Positions 41,639-51,025 of a stretch of 64,000 bases of DNA are shown in pieces (positions within the stretch are counted from its first letter, which is position 1; the number at the start of each line of letters is the position of its first letter). The notes under the pieces are model-generated. The model was not told the DNA's origin and did not search any database. It saw only the letters and a program-made list of their open reading frames with translations. The stretch is from the NCBI RefSeq assembly GCF_001113365.1, contig NZ_CKYA01000001.1, positions 7,501 to 71,500 on the forward strand. Reading direction: 5' to 3'. A program made the position numbers and the translations under genes. The DNA is from Streptococcus pneumoniae. Lineage in GTDB: Bacteria; Bacillota; Bacilli; Lactobacillales; Streptococcaceae.

Positions 41639-43384
41639 ATGTCCATTATTCAAAAACTTTGGTGGTTTTTCAAGTTAGAAAAACGCCGTTATCTAGTCGG
41701 AATTGTGGCCTTGGTCTTGGTTTCCGTACTCAATCTCATTCCCCCTATGGTCATGGGGAGGGTTATTGATGCCATTACATTGGGGCAATTAAGCCAGCAG
41801 GACCTTCTTTTTGACCTATTTTATTTGCTACTTGCGGCCTTTGGGATGTACTACCTGCGCTATGTTTGGCGTATGTATATCCTTGGAACTTCCTACCGTC
41901 TGGGACAGATTATGCGGTCTCGCTTGTTTGAGCATTTCACAAAAATGTCTCCAGCCTTTTATCAGACCTATCGGACAGGGGACTTGATGGCACATGCAAC
42001 CAACGATATCAATGCCTTGACTCGTCTAGCAGGTGGTGGGGTCATGTCTGCGGTGGATGCCTCTATCACGGCTCTAGTGACTTTGCTGACCATGCTCTTT
42101 AGCATTTCCTGGCAGATGACTCTGGTTGCCATTCTACCCCTGCCTTTTATGGCCTATGCGACTAGTTGTTTAGGCAGAAAGACTCACAAGGCTTTTGGCG
42201 AATCGCAAGCTGCCTTTTCCGAACTCAATAACAAGGTGCAGGAGTCTGTATCAGGTATCAAAGTGACCAAGTCTTTCGGTTACCAGTCGGATGAGCTCAA
42301 GTCCTTTCAGGCGGTTAATGAATTGACCTTCCAAAAGAACCTCCAAACCATGAAATACGATAGTCTCTTTGACCCCATGGTTCTCTTATTTGTTGGTTCC
42401 TCCTATGTTTTAACCCTCTTGGTAGGCTCCTTGATGGTTCAGAAAGGGCAAATCACGGTTGGGAATCTGGTCACCTTTATCAGCTACTTGGATATGCTAG
42501 TTTGGCCTCTTATGGCCATCGGCTTCCTCTTTAATATTACACAGCGAGGGAAGGTTTCCTACCAGCGGATTGAAGATCTTTTGTCTCAGGAATCACCCGT
42601 ACAAGACCCTGAGTTTCCTCTAGACAGTATCGAAAATGGGCGCTTGCAGTATGCCATTGATAGCTTTGCCTTTGAAAATGAGGAAACACTGACAAATGTT
42701 CACTTTAGTTTGGAAAAAGGTCAAACGCTGGGCTTGGTCGGGCAGACAGGATCTGGAAAAACGTCCTTGATCAAGCTTCTCTTGCGTGAATATGATGTGG
42801 ATAAGGGTGCTATTTACCTAAACGGTCATAATATTCGTGACTATCGTCTGACAGACCTTCGTAGTCTCATGGGCTATGTCCCTCAGGACCAGTTCCTCTT
42901 TGCGACTTCAATCTTAGACAATATTCGCTTTGGGAATCCTGATTTACCACTTTCAGCGGTCGAGGAAGCGACTAAGCTAGCCCAAGTTTACCAAGACATT
43001 GTAGCCATGCCTCAGGGATTTGATACGTTGATTGGTGAAAAGGGAGTCAGTCTTTCTGGTGGTCAAAAGCAGCGTCTGGCCATGAGTCGGGCTATGATTT
43101 TAGATCCAGATATCTTGATTTTGGATGATTCTTTGTCGGCTGTGGATGCCAAGACAGAGTATGCGATTATCGACAACCTCAAGGAGACGCGAAAGGACAA
43201 GACAACCATTATTACGGCTCATCGCCTGAGTGCAGTTGTCCATGCAGATTTGATTTTAGTTCTGCAAAATGGACAGATTATCGAACGAGGCAGGCACGAA
43301 GACTTACTAGCTTTGGATGGCTGGTATGCCCAAACCTACCAGTCTCAGCAGCTGGAAATGAAGGGAGAAGAAGATGCAGAATAA
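41639..43384 (+). CDS. ABC exporter half-transporter, subunit with degenerate Walker B
   Basis: 581 residues from the ATG at 41639 (GAAAGGGATGTT upstream). Six-helix membrane domain (~20-310), then an ATPase domain: Walker A GQTGSGKTSLI, Q-loop GYVPQDQF, signature LSGGQKQR, but Walker B ILILDDSLSAVD has Asp in place of the catalytic Glu. It overlaps the next gene by 11 bases; together they form a heterodimeric exporter of the LmrCD/BmrCD type. The substrate is unknown. Confidence 0.85.
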   Translation: MSIIQKLWWFFKLEKRRYLVGIVALVLVSVLNLIPPMVMGRVIDAITLGQLSQQDLLFDLFYLLLAAFGMYYLRYVWRMYILGTSYRLGQIMRSRLFEHFTKMSPAFYQTYRTGDLMAHATNDINALTRLAGGGVMSAVDASITALVTLLTMLFSISWQMTLVAILPLPFMAYATSCLGRKTHKAFGESQAAFSELNNKVQESVSGIKVTKSFGYQSDELKSFQAVNELTFQKNLQTMKYDSLFDPMVLLFVGSSYVLTLLVGSLMVQKGQITVGNLVTFISYLDMLVWPLMAIGFLFNITQRGKVSYQRIEDLLSQESPVQDPEFPLDSIENGRLQYAIDSFAFENEETLTNVHFSLEKGQTLGLVGQTGSGKTSLIKLLLREYDVDKGAIYLNGHNIRDYRLTDLRSLMGYVPQDQFLFATSILDNIRFGNPDLPLSAVEEATKLAQVYQDIVAMPQGFDTLIGEKGVSLSGGQKQRLAMSRAMILDPDILILDDSLSAVDAKTEYAIIDNLKETRKDKTTIITAHRLSAVVHADLILVLQNGQIIERGRHEDLLALDGWYAQTYQSQQLEMKGEEDAE

Positions 43385-45116
43385 GAAAGAACAATGGACT
43401 GTATTGAAGCGCTTGATGTCTTATCTCAAGCCCTATGGACTCTTGACCTTTTTGGCACTCAGTTTTCTCCTAGCGACGACGGTCATTAAAAGTGTCATTC
43501 CTCTTGTGGCCTCCCACTTTATCGACCAGTATCTCAGCAATCTCAACCGACTCGCTGTGACCGTTTTGCTGGCCTACTATGGTCTATATATCCTGCAAAC
43601 TGTAGTTCAGTATGTCGGCAATCTTCTCTTTGCGCGGGTATCCTACAGCATCGTTAGAGATATTCGTCGCGATGCCTTTGCTAATATGGAAAAACTGGGT
43701 ATGTCTTACTTTGACAAGACGCCAGCAGGTTCCATCGTCTCTCGTTTGACAAATGACACCGAGACTATTAGTGATATGTTTTCGGGGATTTTATCTAGCT
43801 TTATCTCAGCAGTTTTCATCTTTCTGACAACTCTTTATACCATGTTGGTGTTGGATTTTCGTTTGACAGCTTTGGTCTTGCTCTTTCTCCCCTTGATTTT
43901 CCTTTTGGTCAATCTCTATCGGAAAAAATCAGTGAAAATCATTGAGAAAACCAGAAGTCTCTTGTCAGACATCAATAGTAAGCTGGCAGAGAATATCGAG
44001 GGAATCAGGATTATCCAGACCTTCAACCAAGAGAAGCGTCTGCAGGCAGAATTTGATGAAATCAACCAAGAACACTTGGTCTATGCCAACCGATCTGTAG
44101 CCTTGGATGCCCTCTTTTTGCGTCCCGCCATGAGTTTGCTGAAACTCTTAGGTTATGCAGTCTTGATGGCCTATTTTGGCTACCGTGGTCTTTCTATCGG
44201 GATAACGGCCGGAACCATGTATGCCTTTATCCAGTATATCAATCGTCTCTTTGATCCCCTGATTGAAGTGACGCAAAATTTTTCGACCCTTCAAACTTCC
44301 ATGGTGTCTGCAGGTCGTGTCTTTGCCTTGATTGACGAGAGGACCTATGAGCCTCATCAAAAAGATGGGCAAGCCAAAGTCCAAGAGGGCAATATCCGTT
44401 TTGAACATGTGTGCTTCTCATATGATGGCAAACATCCGATTCTGGATGATATTTCCTTCTCTGTTAACAAGGGTGAAACCATTGCCTTTGTAGGTCATAC
44501 AGGTTCAGGGAAATCTTCGATTATCAATGTCTTCATGCGCTTTTATGAATTTCAATCAGGGAGAGTTCTCTTGGACGATGTAGACATTCGGGACTACAGT
44601 CAGGAAGAGCTGAGAAAAAACATCGGTCTGGTCTTGCAGGAACCCTTCCTCTATCATGGGACCATTAAGTCCAATATCGCCATGTACCAAAATCTTAGTG
44701 ATGAAGAGGTCCAGGCTGCGGCAGCCTTCGTGGATGCAGATTCCTTTATTCAAGAACTTCCTTTAGGCTATGATGCACCTGTTTCTGAGCGTGGATCGAG
44801 CTTCTCTACTGGTCAGCGTCAGCTTCTTGCCTTTGCTAGAACAGTCGCCAGTCAGCCTAAAATCCTGATTTTGGATGAAGCGACAGCCAATATTGACTCT
44901 GAAACAGAAAGTCTGGTTCAAGCTTCTCTGTCTAAGATGAGACAGGGGCGGACAACCATTGCCATTGCCCACCGTCTTTCTACTATCCAAGACGCCAACT
45001 GTATATACGTTTTGGACAAGGGGCGCATTATCGAGAGTGGAACCCATGAGGAACTCTTGGCCTTGGGAGGAACCTATCACAAGATGTATAGCTTGCAGGC
45101 AGGGGCCATGGTCTAA
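43374..45116 (+). CDS. ABC exporter half-transporter, catalytic subunit
   Basis: 580 residues. Membrane domain (~20-320), Walker A GHTGSGKSSII, Q-loop region LVLQEPFLYHG, a degenerate signature FSTGQRQLLAF (T for G) and intact Walker B ILILDEATANID with catalytic Glu. With the preceding protein this gives one canonical and one degenerate ATP site, as in asymmetric multidrug exporters. Confidence 0.88.
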   Translation: MQNKKEQWTVLKRLMSYLKPYGLLTFLALSFLLATTVIKSVIPLVASHFIDQYLSNLNRLAVTVLLAYYGLYILQTVVQYVGNLLFARVSYSIVRDIRRDAFANMEKLGMSYFDKTPAGSIVSRLTNDTETISDMFSGILSSFISAVFIFLTTLYTMLVLDFRLTALVLLFLPLIFLLVNLYRKKSVKIIEKTRSLLSDINSKLAENIEGIRIIQTFNQEKRLQAEFDEINQEHLVYANRSVALDALFLRPAMSLLKLLGYAVLMAYFGYRGLSIGITAGTMYAFIQYINRLFDPLIEVTQNFSTLQTSMVSAGRVFALIDERTYEPHQKDGQAKVQEGNIRFEHVCFSYDGKHPILDDISFSVNKGETIAFVGHTGSGKSSIINVFMRFYEFQSGRVLLDDVDIRDYSQEELRKNIGLVLQEPFLYHGTIKSNIAMYQNLSDEEVQAAAAFVDADSFIQELPLGYDAPVSERGSSFSTGQRQLLAFARTVASQPKILILDEATANIDSETESLVQASLSKMRQGRTTIAIAHRLSTIQDANCIYVLDKGRIIESGTHEELLALGGTYHKMYSLQAGAMV

Positions 45117-45141
45117 TACTCTTTGATTTTCATTGAGCATA
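45116..45141 (+). repeat. minimal BOX remnant
   Basis: ATACTC joined directly to TTTGATTTTCATTGAGCATA: only the two ends of a BOX element remain. It sits just after the exporter stop. Confidence 0.7.
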
Positions 45142-45246
45142 AGAAGGAAATCCTTCAAATTACAGATTTCTTTCACCGCCTTTTCCATTTTGTGGTATAA
45201 TGAAAAATGTTGACAAATAGTATAATAAAAACAAAGGAGAAACAGC

Positions 45247-45939
45247 ATGCTGAAATGGGAAGACTTGCCCGTGGAAATGAAATCAAGCGAGGTTGAGTCT
45301 TACTACCAGCTTGTCTCTAAAAGGAAGAGTTCGCTGATTTTCAAGCGTTGCTTGGATTGGGTTTTGGCCTTGGTTGTACTGGTTCTGACCTCTCCCATCT
45401 TTCTCATTTTGAGCGTTTGGATCAAGTTGGATAGCAAGGGGCCAGTGATTTACAAGCAAGAGCGCGTGACCCAGTACAATCGACCTTTCAAGATTTGGAA
45501 GTTCCGTACCATGGTGACGGATGCAGACAAAAAAGGGAGTCTGGTGACTTCAGCTAACGATAGCCGTATTACCAAGGTTGGCAATTTCATCCGCCGTGTG
45601 CGTTTGGACGAACTGCCTCAGTTGGTCAATGTTCTTAAAGGTGAGATGTCCTTTGTAGGGACGCGTCCTGAAGTGCCACGCTACACAGAGCAGTATAGCC
45701 CTGAAATGATGGCGACCTTGCTCTTACCAGCAGGGATTACCTCTCCAGCCAGCATTCACTACAAGGATGAGGACACCATCATCAGTCAAATGACGGAGAA
45801 AGGTCTGTCGGTTGACCAGGCCTATGTCGAACATGTCCTTCCTGAAAAGATGCGCTATAACCTCGCCTATCTCCGAGAGTTTAGTTTCCTTGGAGACATC
45901 AAAATCATGTTTCAAACCGTGTTTGAAGTGCTAAAATAA
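45247..45939 (+). CDS. undecaprenyl-phosphate sugar phosphotransferase (short bacterial sugar transferase)
   Basis: 230 residues, PF02397-type initiating glycosyltransferase: one N-terminal re-entrant helix (WVLALVVLVLTSPIFLILSVWI) then FKIWKFRTMVTDAD, RVRLDELPQLVNVLKGEMSFVGTRPEVPRYTEQYS. It transfers a sugar-phosphate to undecaprenyl phosphate to start a glycan. An extended -10 (TGGTATAAT) lies upstream. It pairs with the aminotransferase gene 42 bases downstream. Confidence 0.88.
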   Translation: MLKWEDLPVEMKSSEVESYYQLVSKRKSSLIFKRCLDWVLALVVLVLTSPIFLILSVWIKLDSKGPVIYKQERVTQYNRPFKIWKFRTMVTDADKKGSLVTSANDSRITKVGNFIRRVRLDELPQLVNVLKGEMSFVGTRPEVPRYTEQYSPEMMATLLLPAGITSPASIHYKDEDTIISQMTEKGLSVDQAYVEHVLPEKMRYNLAYLREFSFLGDIKIMFQTVFEVLK

Positions 45940-45981
45940 AGTAGTCATAAGAAAATGAGTACAGATAAAAGGAGCAAATCA

Positions 45982-47208
45982 ATGCCAAATTACAATATTC
46001 CATTTTCACCACCCGATATTACAGAAGCAGAAATTGCTGAGGTAGCGGATACCCTGCGTTCTGGTTGGATCACAACAGGTCCTAAGACAAAAGAACTGGA
46101 GCGTCGCTTGTCTCAATACACACAGACGCCTAAGACTGTCTGTCTTAACTCTGCGACTGCCGCTCTTGAGTTGATTTTGCGCGTCTTGGAAGTTGGACCT
46201 GGTGATGAAGTCATCGTTCCAGCCATGACCTATACAGCTTCATGTAGTGTCATCACGCACGTAGGAGCAACACCTGTCATGGTGGATATTCAAGCAAATA
46301 CTTTTGAGATGGACTATGACTTGCTGGAGCAAGCTATCACTGAGAAAACTAAGGTGATCATCCCAGTAGAGCTCGCGGGGATTGTTTGCGATTATGACCG
46401 TTTGTTCCAAGTAGTGGAGAAGAAACGTGATCTCTTTACCGCTTCAAGCAAGTGGCAAAAGGCCTTTAACCGTATCGTGATTGTTTCTGATAGTGCCCAT
46501 GCTTTGGGATCTACTTATAAAGGACAACCAGCTGGTTCTATCGCTGACTTTACTTCTTTCTCATTCCATGCCGTTAAGAACTTTACAACGGCAGAAGGTG
46601 GAAGTGCGACTTGGAAGGCCAATCAAGCGATTGATGACGAAGAGATGTACAAGGAATTTCAAATCCTTTCCCTTCATGGTCAAACCAAAGATGCTCTTGC
46701 CAAGATGCAACTGGGGTCATGGGAATACGATATCGTCACACCAGCCTACAAGTGCAATATGACCGATATCATGGCTTCCCTTGGTTTGGTACAATTGGAC
46801 CGTTACCCTGGTTTACTAGAACGTCGTAAGGAGATAGTGGACCGCTATGATCGTGGTTTTTCAGGTTCTCGTATCCATCCATTGGCACATAAGACTGATA
46901 CTGTCGAATCTTCACGCCACCTCTACATCACCCATGTAGAAGGAGCGAGATTAGAAGAACGCAATCTTATCATCCAAGAATTAGCAAAAGCAGGAATTGC
47001 AAGCAATGTCCACTACAAACCGCTTCCGCTCTTGACAGCCTATAAGAATCTTGGATTTGATATGGCGAACTATCCTAAGGCTTATGCCTTCTTTGAAAAT
47101 GAAATTACGCTCCCTCTTCATACTAAACTAAGCGATGAAGAAGTGGATTATATCATTGAGACTTTCAAAACAGTTTCTGAAAAAGTACTAGCTTCATCAA
47201 AAAAATGA
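45982..47208 (+). CDS. DegT/DnrJ/EryC1/StrS aminotransferase
   Basis: 408 residues from the ATG at 45982 (AAAGGAGCAAATC upstream). PLP fold type I: SGWITTGPKTKELERRL, LNSATAALELILRVLEVGPGDEVI, PAMTYTAS, and the Lys Schiff-base region SFHAVKNFTTAEGGS. Sugar aminotransferases of this group make amino-sugar nucleotides. With the sugar transferase it forms an incomplete glycan pair. Confidence 0.9.
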   Translation: MPNYNIPFSPPDITEAEIAEVADTLRSGWITTGPKTKELERRLSQYTQTPKTVCLNSATAALELILRVLEVGPGDEVIVPAMTYTASCSVITHVGATPVMVDIQANTFEMDYDLLEQAITEKTKVIIPVELAGIVCDYDRLFQVVEKKRDLFTASSKWQKAFNRIVIVSDSAHALGSTYKGQPAGSIADFTSFSFHAVKNFTTAEGGSATWKANQAIDDEEMYKEFQILSLHGQTKDALAKMQLGSWEYDIVTPAYKCNMTDIMASLGLVQLDRYPGLLERRKEIVDRYDRGFSGSRIHPLAHKTDTVESSRHLYITHVEGARLEERNLIIQELAKAGIASNVHYKPLPLLTAYKNLGFDMANYPKAYAFFENEITLPLHTKLSDEEVDYIIETFKTVSEKVLASSKK

Positions 47209-47288
47209 CAAACTACAGTCAAGTAATAGTGATTCTGTTTCTAAAAAGTCTAATTGAGTGTAAAACTGTTGTTTTCAATTGAAAGTCC

Positions 47289-47395
47289 TATAGTAAAATG
47301 AAATAAAAACAGGACAAATCAATCAGGATAGTCAAATTAATTTCTAGCAATATTTTAGAAGCAAAGGTGTACTCTTATAGTTTCAATATACTGTA
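47289..47395 (+). repeat. RUP element, full length
   Basis: TATAGTAAAATGAAATAAAA to TTTCAATATACTGTA, exactly 107 bases, the known RUP length; the two ends are inverted (TATAGT / ACTGTA-type). RUP is a non-autonomous repeat thought to be moved by IS630-Spn1. Confidence 0.88.
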
Positions 47396-47504
47396 TGGTT
47401 TGAAATGAGATGTGAGCAATTTGGTGTAGCATTTAGAATTTTTATTAGGCATCATTTAGAAAATGTAGTGTCTTGTTCTAGTTTTCAATTCACCCTATTT
47501 TTTG

Positions 47505-47557
47505 AAAGACGCGAGTTTCCACGAATGAGGTTGTGGAAACTCGCGTCTTTCTTTTTT
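47505..47557 (+). terminator. strong terminator downstream of the aminotransferase
   Basis: AAAGACGCGAGTTTCCAC and GTGGAAACTCGCGTCTTT form an 18-base perfect stem around GAATGAGGTT, followed by a T-rich run. It lies some 300 bases past the aminotransferase stop, beyond the RUP. Confidence 0.85.
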
Positions 47558-48014
47558 GTTTTCAGAATATTGTTCAAAGTTTTGAGACTATTTTTCATGT
47601 TCTAGTCATTCTTTTGAAATAATCTATAAAACACGTGTCTGCAATGATTTATATGTCCTATTCCAGTATTTTAGAAGAACTGCGTTTATTTTTATAGAGC
47701 TTGAATCTAGCTTTTATAGAAAATCTATTTAAGAAATATATTGTATTGTTTTGATTTCAATCCGCTATATGAACGATATTCATGTAAATATACCTGGCGA
47801 ATGCTTGCATGACAAGATATTTGTTCTTGTATTTATAAATTAGTATTTTACGAGATGTCAACATGCTTTAAATACAGTGAATAGGATATTTTTATGTTCA
47901 AGCTAAGAAAGATAGTAATCACTTTTGAATGGAAGGTTAAAGAATTATTAGAAGTATGGTTAGATATATAAATGGTCACGCTTTCACAATTTTGATATTT
48001 TATTGTGTTATTCC
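47558..48014. other. AT-rich spacer upstream of pfbA
   Basis: No gene. An inverted repeat CACAAT / ATTGTG occurs at 47985-48007, and a TTTCAATCCGCTATA at about 47755-47770 faintly recalls a RUP 3' end. No further feature was supported. Confidence 0.5.
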
Positions 48015-48069
48015 TTGACAATTTTGATTTAAAAATATATTATAAAGAAAATGACAGCGGTGTCATTTT
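48015..48069 (+). promoter_or_regulatory. pfbA promoter with LacI-type operator over the start site
   Basis: TTGACA (48015-48020), 17 bases, TATTAT (48038-48043). The perfect palindrome TGACAGCGGTGTCA (48052-48065), extended to AAAATGACA on the left and TGTCATTTT on the right, covers the expected start. A nearly identical palindrome lies at 54327-54340. Confidence 0.8.
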
Positions 48070-48129
48070 CTGGTATGGAATTTATATGAATATTAAATTA
48101 GGACATAATGTTTTTAATTGGAGGCTAAT

Positions 48130-50238
48130 ATGAAATCTTTTCAACAAAATGAGGTTTTCTCTATTCGTAAGTCTAAGGTGGGAGTTTGCTCAGTTCTCTT
48201 AGCGGTTTTATTTATTGGAACACAAAGTGTTTTAGCTAATGAAGTAGTTGGTGAAACTTCTTCGTCTAAAGATAATATGCAAATGAACTCTTTGTTGAGT
48301 AGCACATCTACATCATTATCTGCGGAACCCCATTCTGATACTCTCAGTCTTGATAACAATTCAAGTTTAAGTACTGATAATAATGGAGGAGTGAGTATTA
48401 ATCAAAATAAACCTGATATAACAAATGATACTATGATGGGTAACATCTCTGGGATGGAAGTGAATACTATTTTAAGTACTAATCTGAACGAACACGTAGC
48501 TTTGAATGTTAAAGATTATGGAGCAATAGGTGACGGGGTTAATGATGATCGTCAAGCAATTCAAGATGCAATAGATGCTGCAGCTCAAGGGCTAGGTGGA
48601 GGAAATGTATATTTTCCGGAAGGAACTTATTTAGTAAAAGAAATTGTTTTTTTAAAAAGTCATACACACTTAGAATTGAATGAGAAAGCTACCATTCTAA
48701 ATGGTATAAATATTAAGAATCATCCTTCTATTGTTTTTATGACAGGTTTATTTACGGATGATGGTGCGCAAGTAGAATGGGGCCCAACAGAAGATATTAG
48801 TTATTCTGGTGGTACTATTGATATGAACGGTGCTTTGAATGAAGAAGGAACTAAAGCAAAAAATCTACCACTTATAAATTCTTCAGGTGCATTTGCTATT
48901 GGGAATTCAAATAACGTAACTATAAAAAATGTAACATTCAAGGATAGTTATCAAGGGCATGCTATTCAAATTGCAGGTTCGAAAAATGTATTAGTTGATA
49001 ATTCTCGTTTTCTTGGGCAAGCCTTACCCAAAACGATGAAGGATGGGCAAATCATAAGTAAGGAGAGCATTCAGATTGAACCATTAACTAGAAAAGGTTT
49101 TCCTTATGCCTTGAATGATGATGGGAAAAAATCTGAAAATGTGACTATTCAAAATTCCTATTTTGGCAAAAGTGATAAATCTGGGGAATTAGTAACAGCA
49201 ATTGGCACACACTATCAAACATTGTCGACACAGAACCCCTCTAATATTAAAATTTTAAATAATCATTTTGATAACATGATGTATGCAGGTGTACGTTTTA
49301 CAGGATTCACTGATGTATTAATCAAAGGAAATCGCTTTGATAAGAAAGTTAAAGGAGAGAGTGTACATTATCGAGAAAGCGGAGCAGCTTTAGTAAATGC
49401 TTATAGCTATAAAAACACTAAAGACCTATTAGATTTAAATAAACAGGTGGTTATCGCCGAAAATATATTTAATATTGCCGATCCTAAAACAAAAGCGATA
49501 CGAGTTGCAAAAGATAGTGCAGAATATTTAGGAAAAGTATCAGATATTACTGTAACAAAAAATGTAATTAATAATAATTCTAAGGAAACAGAACAACCAA
49601 ATATTGAATTATTACGAGTTAGTGATAATTTAGTAGTCTCAGAGAATAGTATATTCGGTGGTAAAGAAGGAATTGTTATTGAGGATTCAAAGGGTAAAAT
49701 AACCGTTTTAAATAACCAATTTTATAATTTATCCGGTAAGTATATATCATTCATCAAATCTAATGCAAATGAGAAAGAACCTGTTATACGTGATAGCGAT
49801 GGTAATTTCAATATTGTAACGGAGAATGGGCTTTACAAAATTGTAACAAATAATTTAAGTGATAAAAACGAAAAAGAAAAAAACAAAGAGGAAAAAATTA
49901 AAACAAGTTCATATGTGCATGAAAAACAATCTAATTCAAATAATGTAATTGATAGTAACCAGAAGAACGGAGAGTTTAACTCAAGTAAAGATAATAGACA
50001 AATGAATGACAAGATCGACAATAAACAAGATAATAAGACAGAAGAAGTAAACTATAAAATAGTTGGAGATGGCAGAGAAACTGAAAATCATATTAATAAA
50101 TCTAAAGAAATAGTAGATGTAAAACAAAAATTACCAAAGACTGGTTCGAACAAGATTATGGAACTATTCTTAACAGTGACAGGAATTGGTTTACTTTTGA
50201 CACTAAAAGGGTTGAAGTATTATGGTAAAGATAAATAA
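48130..50238 (+). CDS. pfbA: PfbA-like LPXTG-anchored surface protein with parallel beta-helix
   Basis: 702 residues from the ATG at 48130 (TTGGAGGCTAAT upstream). A YSIRK-type signal (FSIRKSKVGVCSVLLAVLF) is followed by a Ser/Thr-rich linker and a pectate lyase-like beta-helix beginning VKDYGAIGDGVNDDRQAIQDAIDAA (residues ~125-150). Strand repeats follow (NVTIKNVTFKDS, NVLVDNSRFLGQ, DVLIKGNRFDKK). A charged spacer (~570-670) leads to the LPKTG sortase signal, a helix and a basic tail. Pneumococcal PfbA binds plasminogen and fibronectin. It is the first gene behind the operator; the stop overlaps the phosphatase start by 17 bases. Confidence 0.9.
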   Translation: MKSFQQNEVFSIRKSKVGVCSVLLAVLFIGTQSVLANEVVGETSSSKDNMQMNSLLSSTSTSLSAEPHSDTLSLDNNSSLSTDNNGGVSINQNKPDITNDTMMGNISGMEVNTILSTNLNEHVALNVKDYGAIGDGVNDDRQAIQDAIDAAAQGLGGGNVYFPEGTYLVKEIVFLKSHTHLELNEKATILNGINIKNHPSIVFMTGLFTDDGAQVEWGPTEDISYSGGTIDMNGALNEEGTKAKNLPLINSSGAFAIGNSNNVTIKNVTFKDSYQGHAIQIAGSKNVLVDNSRFLGQALPKTMKDGQIISKESIQIEPLTRKGFPYALNDDGKKSENVTIQNSYFGKSDKSGELVTAIGTHYQTLSTQNPSNIKILNNHFDNMMYAGVRFTGFTDVLIKGNRFDKKVKGESVHYRESGAALVNAYSYKNTKDLLDLNKQVVIAENIFNIADPKTKAIRVAKDSAEYLGKVSDITVTKNVINNNSKETEQPNIELLRVSDNLVVSENSIFGGKEGIVIEDSKGKITVLNNQFYNLSGKYISFIKSNANEKEPVIRDSDGNFNIVTENGLYKIVTNNLSDKNEKEKNKEEKIKTSSYVHEKQSNSNNVIDSNQKNGEFNSSKDNRQMNDKIDNKQDNKTEEVNYKIVGDGRETENHINKSKEIVDVKQKLPKTGSNKIMELFLTVTGIGLLLTLKGLKYYGKDK

Positions 50239-50968
50239 AATTTGTTCGATACAAGGAAGTTCTGTAGAAAATGAGGATACTGTAGGTTCACAAAATCAGT
50301 ATTTTTGGATTATCGATGGAGCTACAGATTTATATAATTCTAAAGAGGAAATAGGTTATTCAGTCTCAGAAGTTGTACATATTTTATCAGAAAGTTTGTC
50401 GGTTAATTGTAAAGAATCAAAAACTCTTAAACAAATATTTGAAACTGCTTTACTCGAGGTTAAAGATGAAATCGGTTTAAACTCATATGAATTAACAGAG
50501 TATTATCGCTTACCAACATTTGCTTTTATATTTGCTAAACTTTCAGAAAAAAAGTTGGAGTATATGATGCTAGGTGACTGCGTCATGTTAGTAAACGAAA
50601 TGGAAATAACTGATCATAGAGTAGATAACTTATTTGAAAAAGGGAAAAATGAGATAAAAGATTCAATTGGTACAAATAATGTTTTAAATAAAAAAATTAT
50701 TTTACAAAAAATCAGAAAATTATCTAATCAACCGAGTGGGTACTGGATAGGTTCGTTGGATGAGAGATTTTTAGACCATGCTATTATTAATCAAATAGAT
50801 GTTACTAGTGAACAAATTGTTTTAATGAGCGATGGCTTTTATGAATTCTATCAAAATAATCAAAATAAAACTTTTGAAGAGTTAATTAAGATGAGATTTA
50901 ATTCTTCTGCTATTGATCCAATCTATGGAAAGAAGGATGATGCAAGTATTCTAGTTATTGATGTTTGA
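50222..50968 (+). CDS. PP2C-family protein phosphatase-like protein
   Basis: 248 residues with diverged PP2C motifs in order: SSVENEDTVG (residues ~14-23), YFWIIDGATDLY, LPTFAFIFA, YMMLGDCVMLV, LMSDGFYEF and GKKDDASILVIDV. The paired metal Asp positions (IDGATD, SDG, KKDDAS) are retained. Shorter and without membrane anchor, so a cytoplasmic phosphatase of unknown target. Its start lies within the pfbA 3' end, so translation is coupled. Confidence 0.8.
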   Translation: MVKINKICSIQGSSVENEDTVGSQNQYFWIIDGATDLYNSKEEIGYSVSEVVHILSESLSVNCKESKTLKQIFETALLEVKDEIGLNSYELTEYYRLPTFAFIFAKLSEKKLEYMMLGDCVMLVNEMEITDHRVDNLFEKGKNEIKDSIGTNNVLNKKIILQKIRKLSNQPSGYWIGSLDERFLDHAIINQIDVTSEQIVLMSDGFYEFYQNNQNKTFEELIKMRFNSSAIDPIYGKKDDASILVIDV

Positions 50969-51025
50969 TATATTGTTTAAAATATTAATTGTTACTATTG
51001 AACTTTGTTAAGAAGAGGTACCTAA

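Noticed and set aside
47405..47605. 66-residue open frame after the RUP
   Set aside because: It includes the 18-base terminator stem, has no ribosome site and no recognisable protein character.
47690..47775. Second RUP copy downstream of the first
   Set aside because: Only TTTCAATCCGCTATA resembles the RUP end; the rest does not align.
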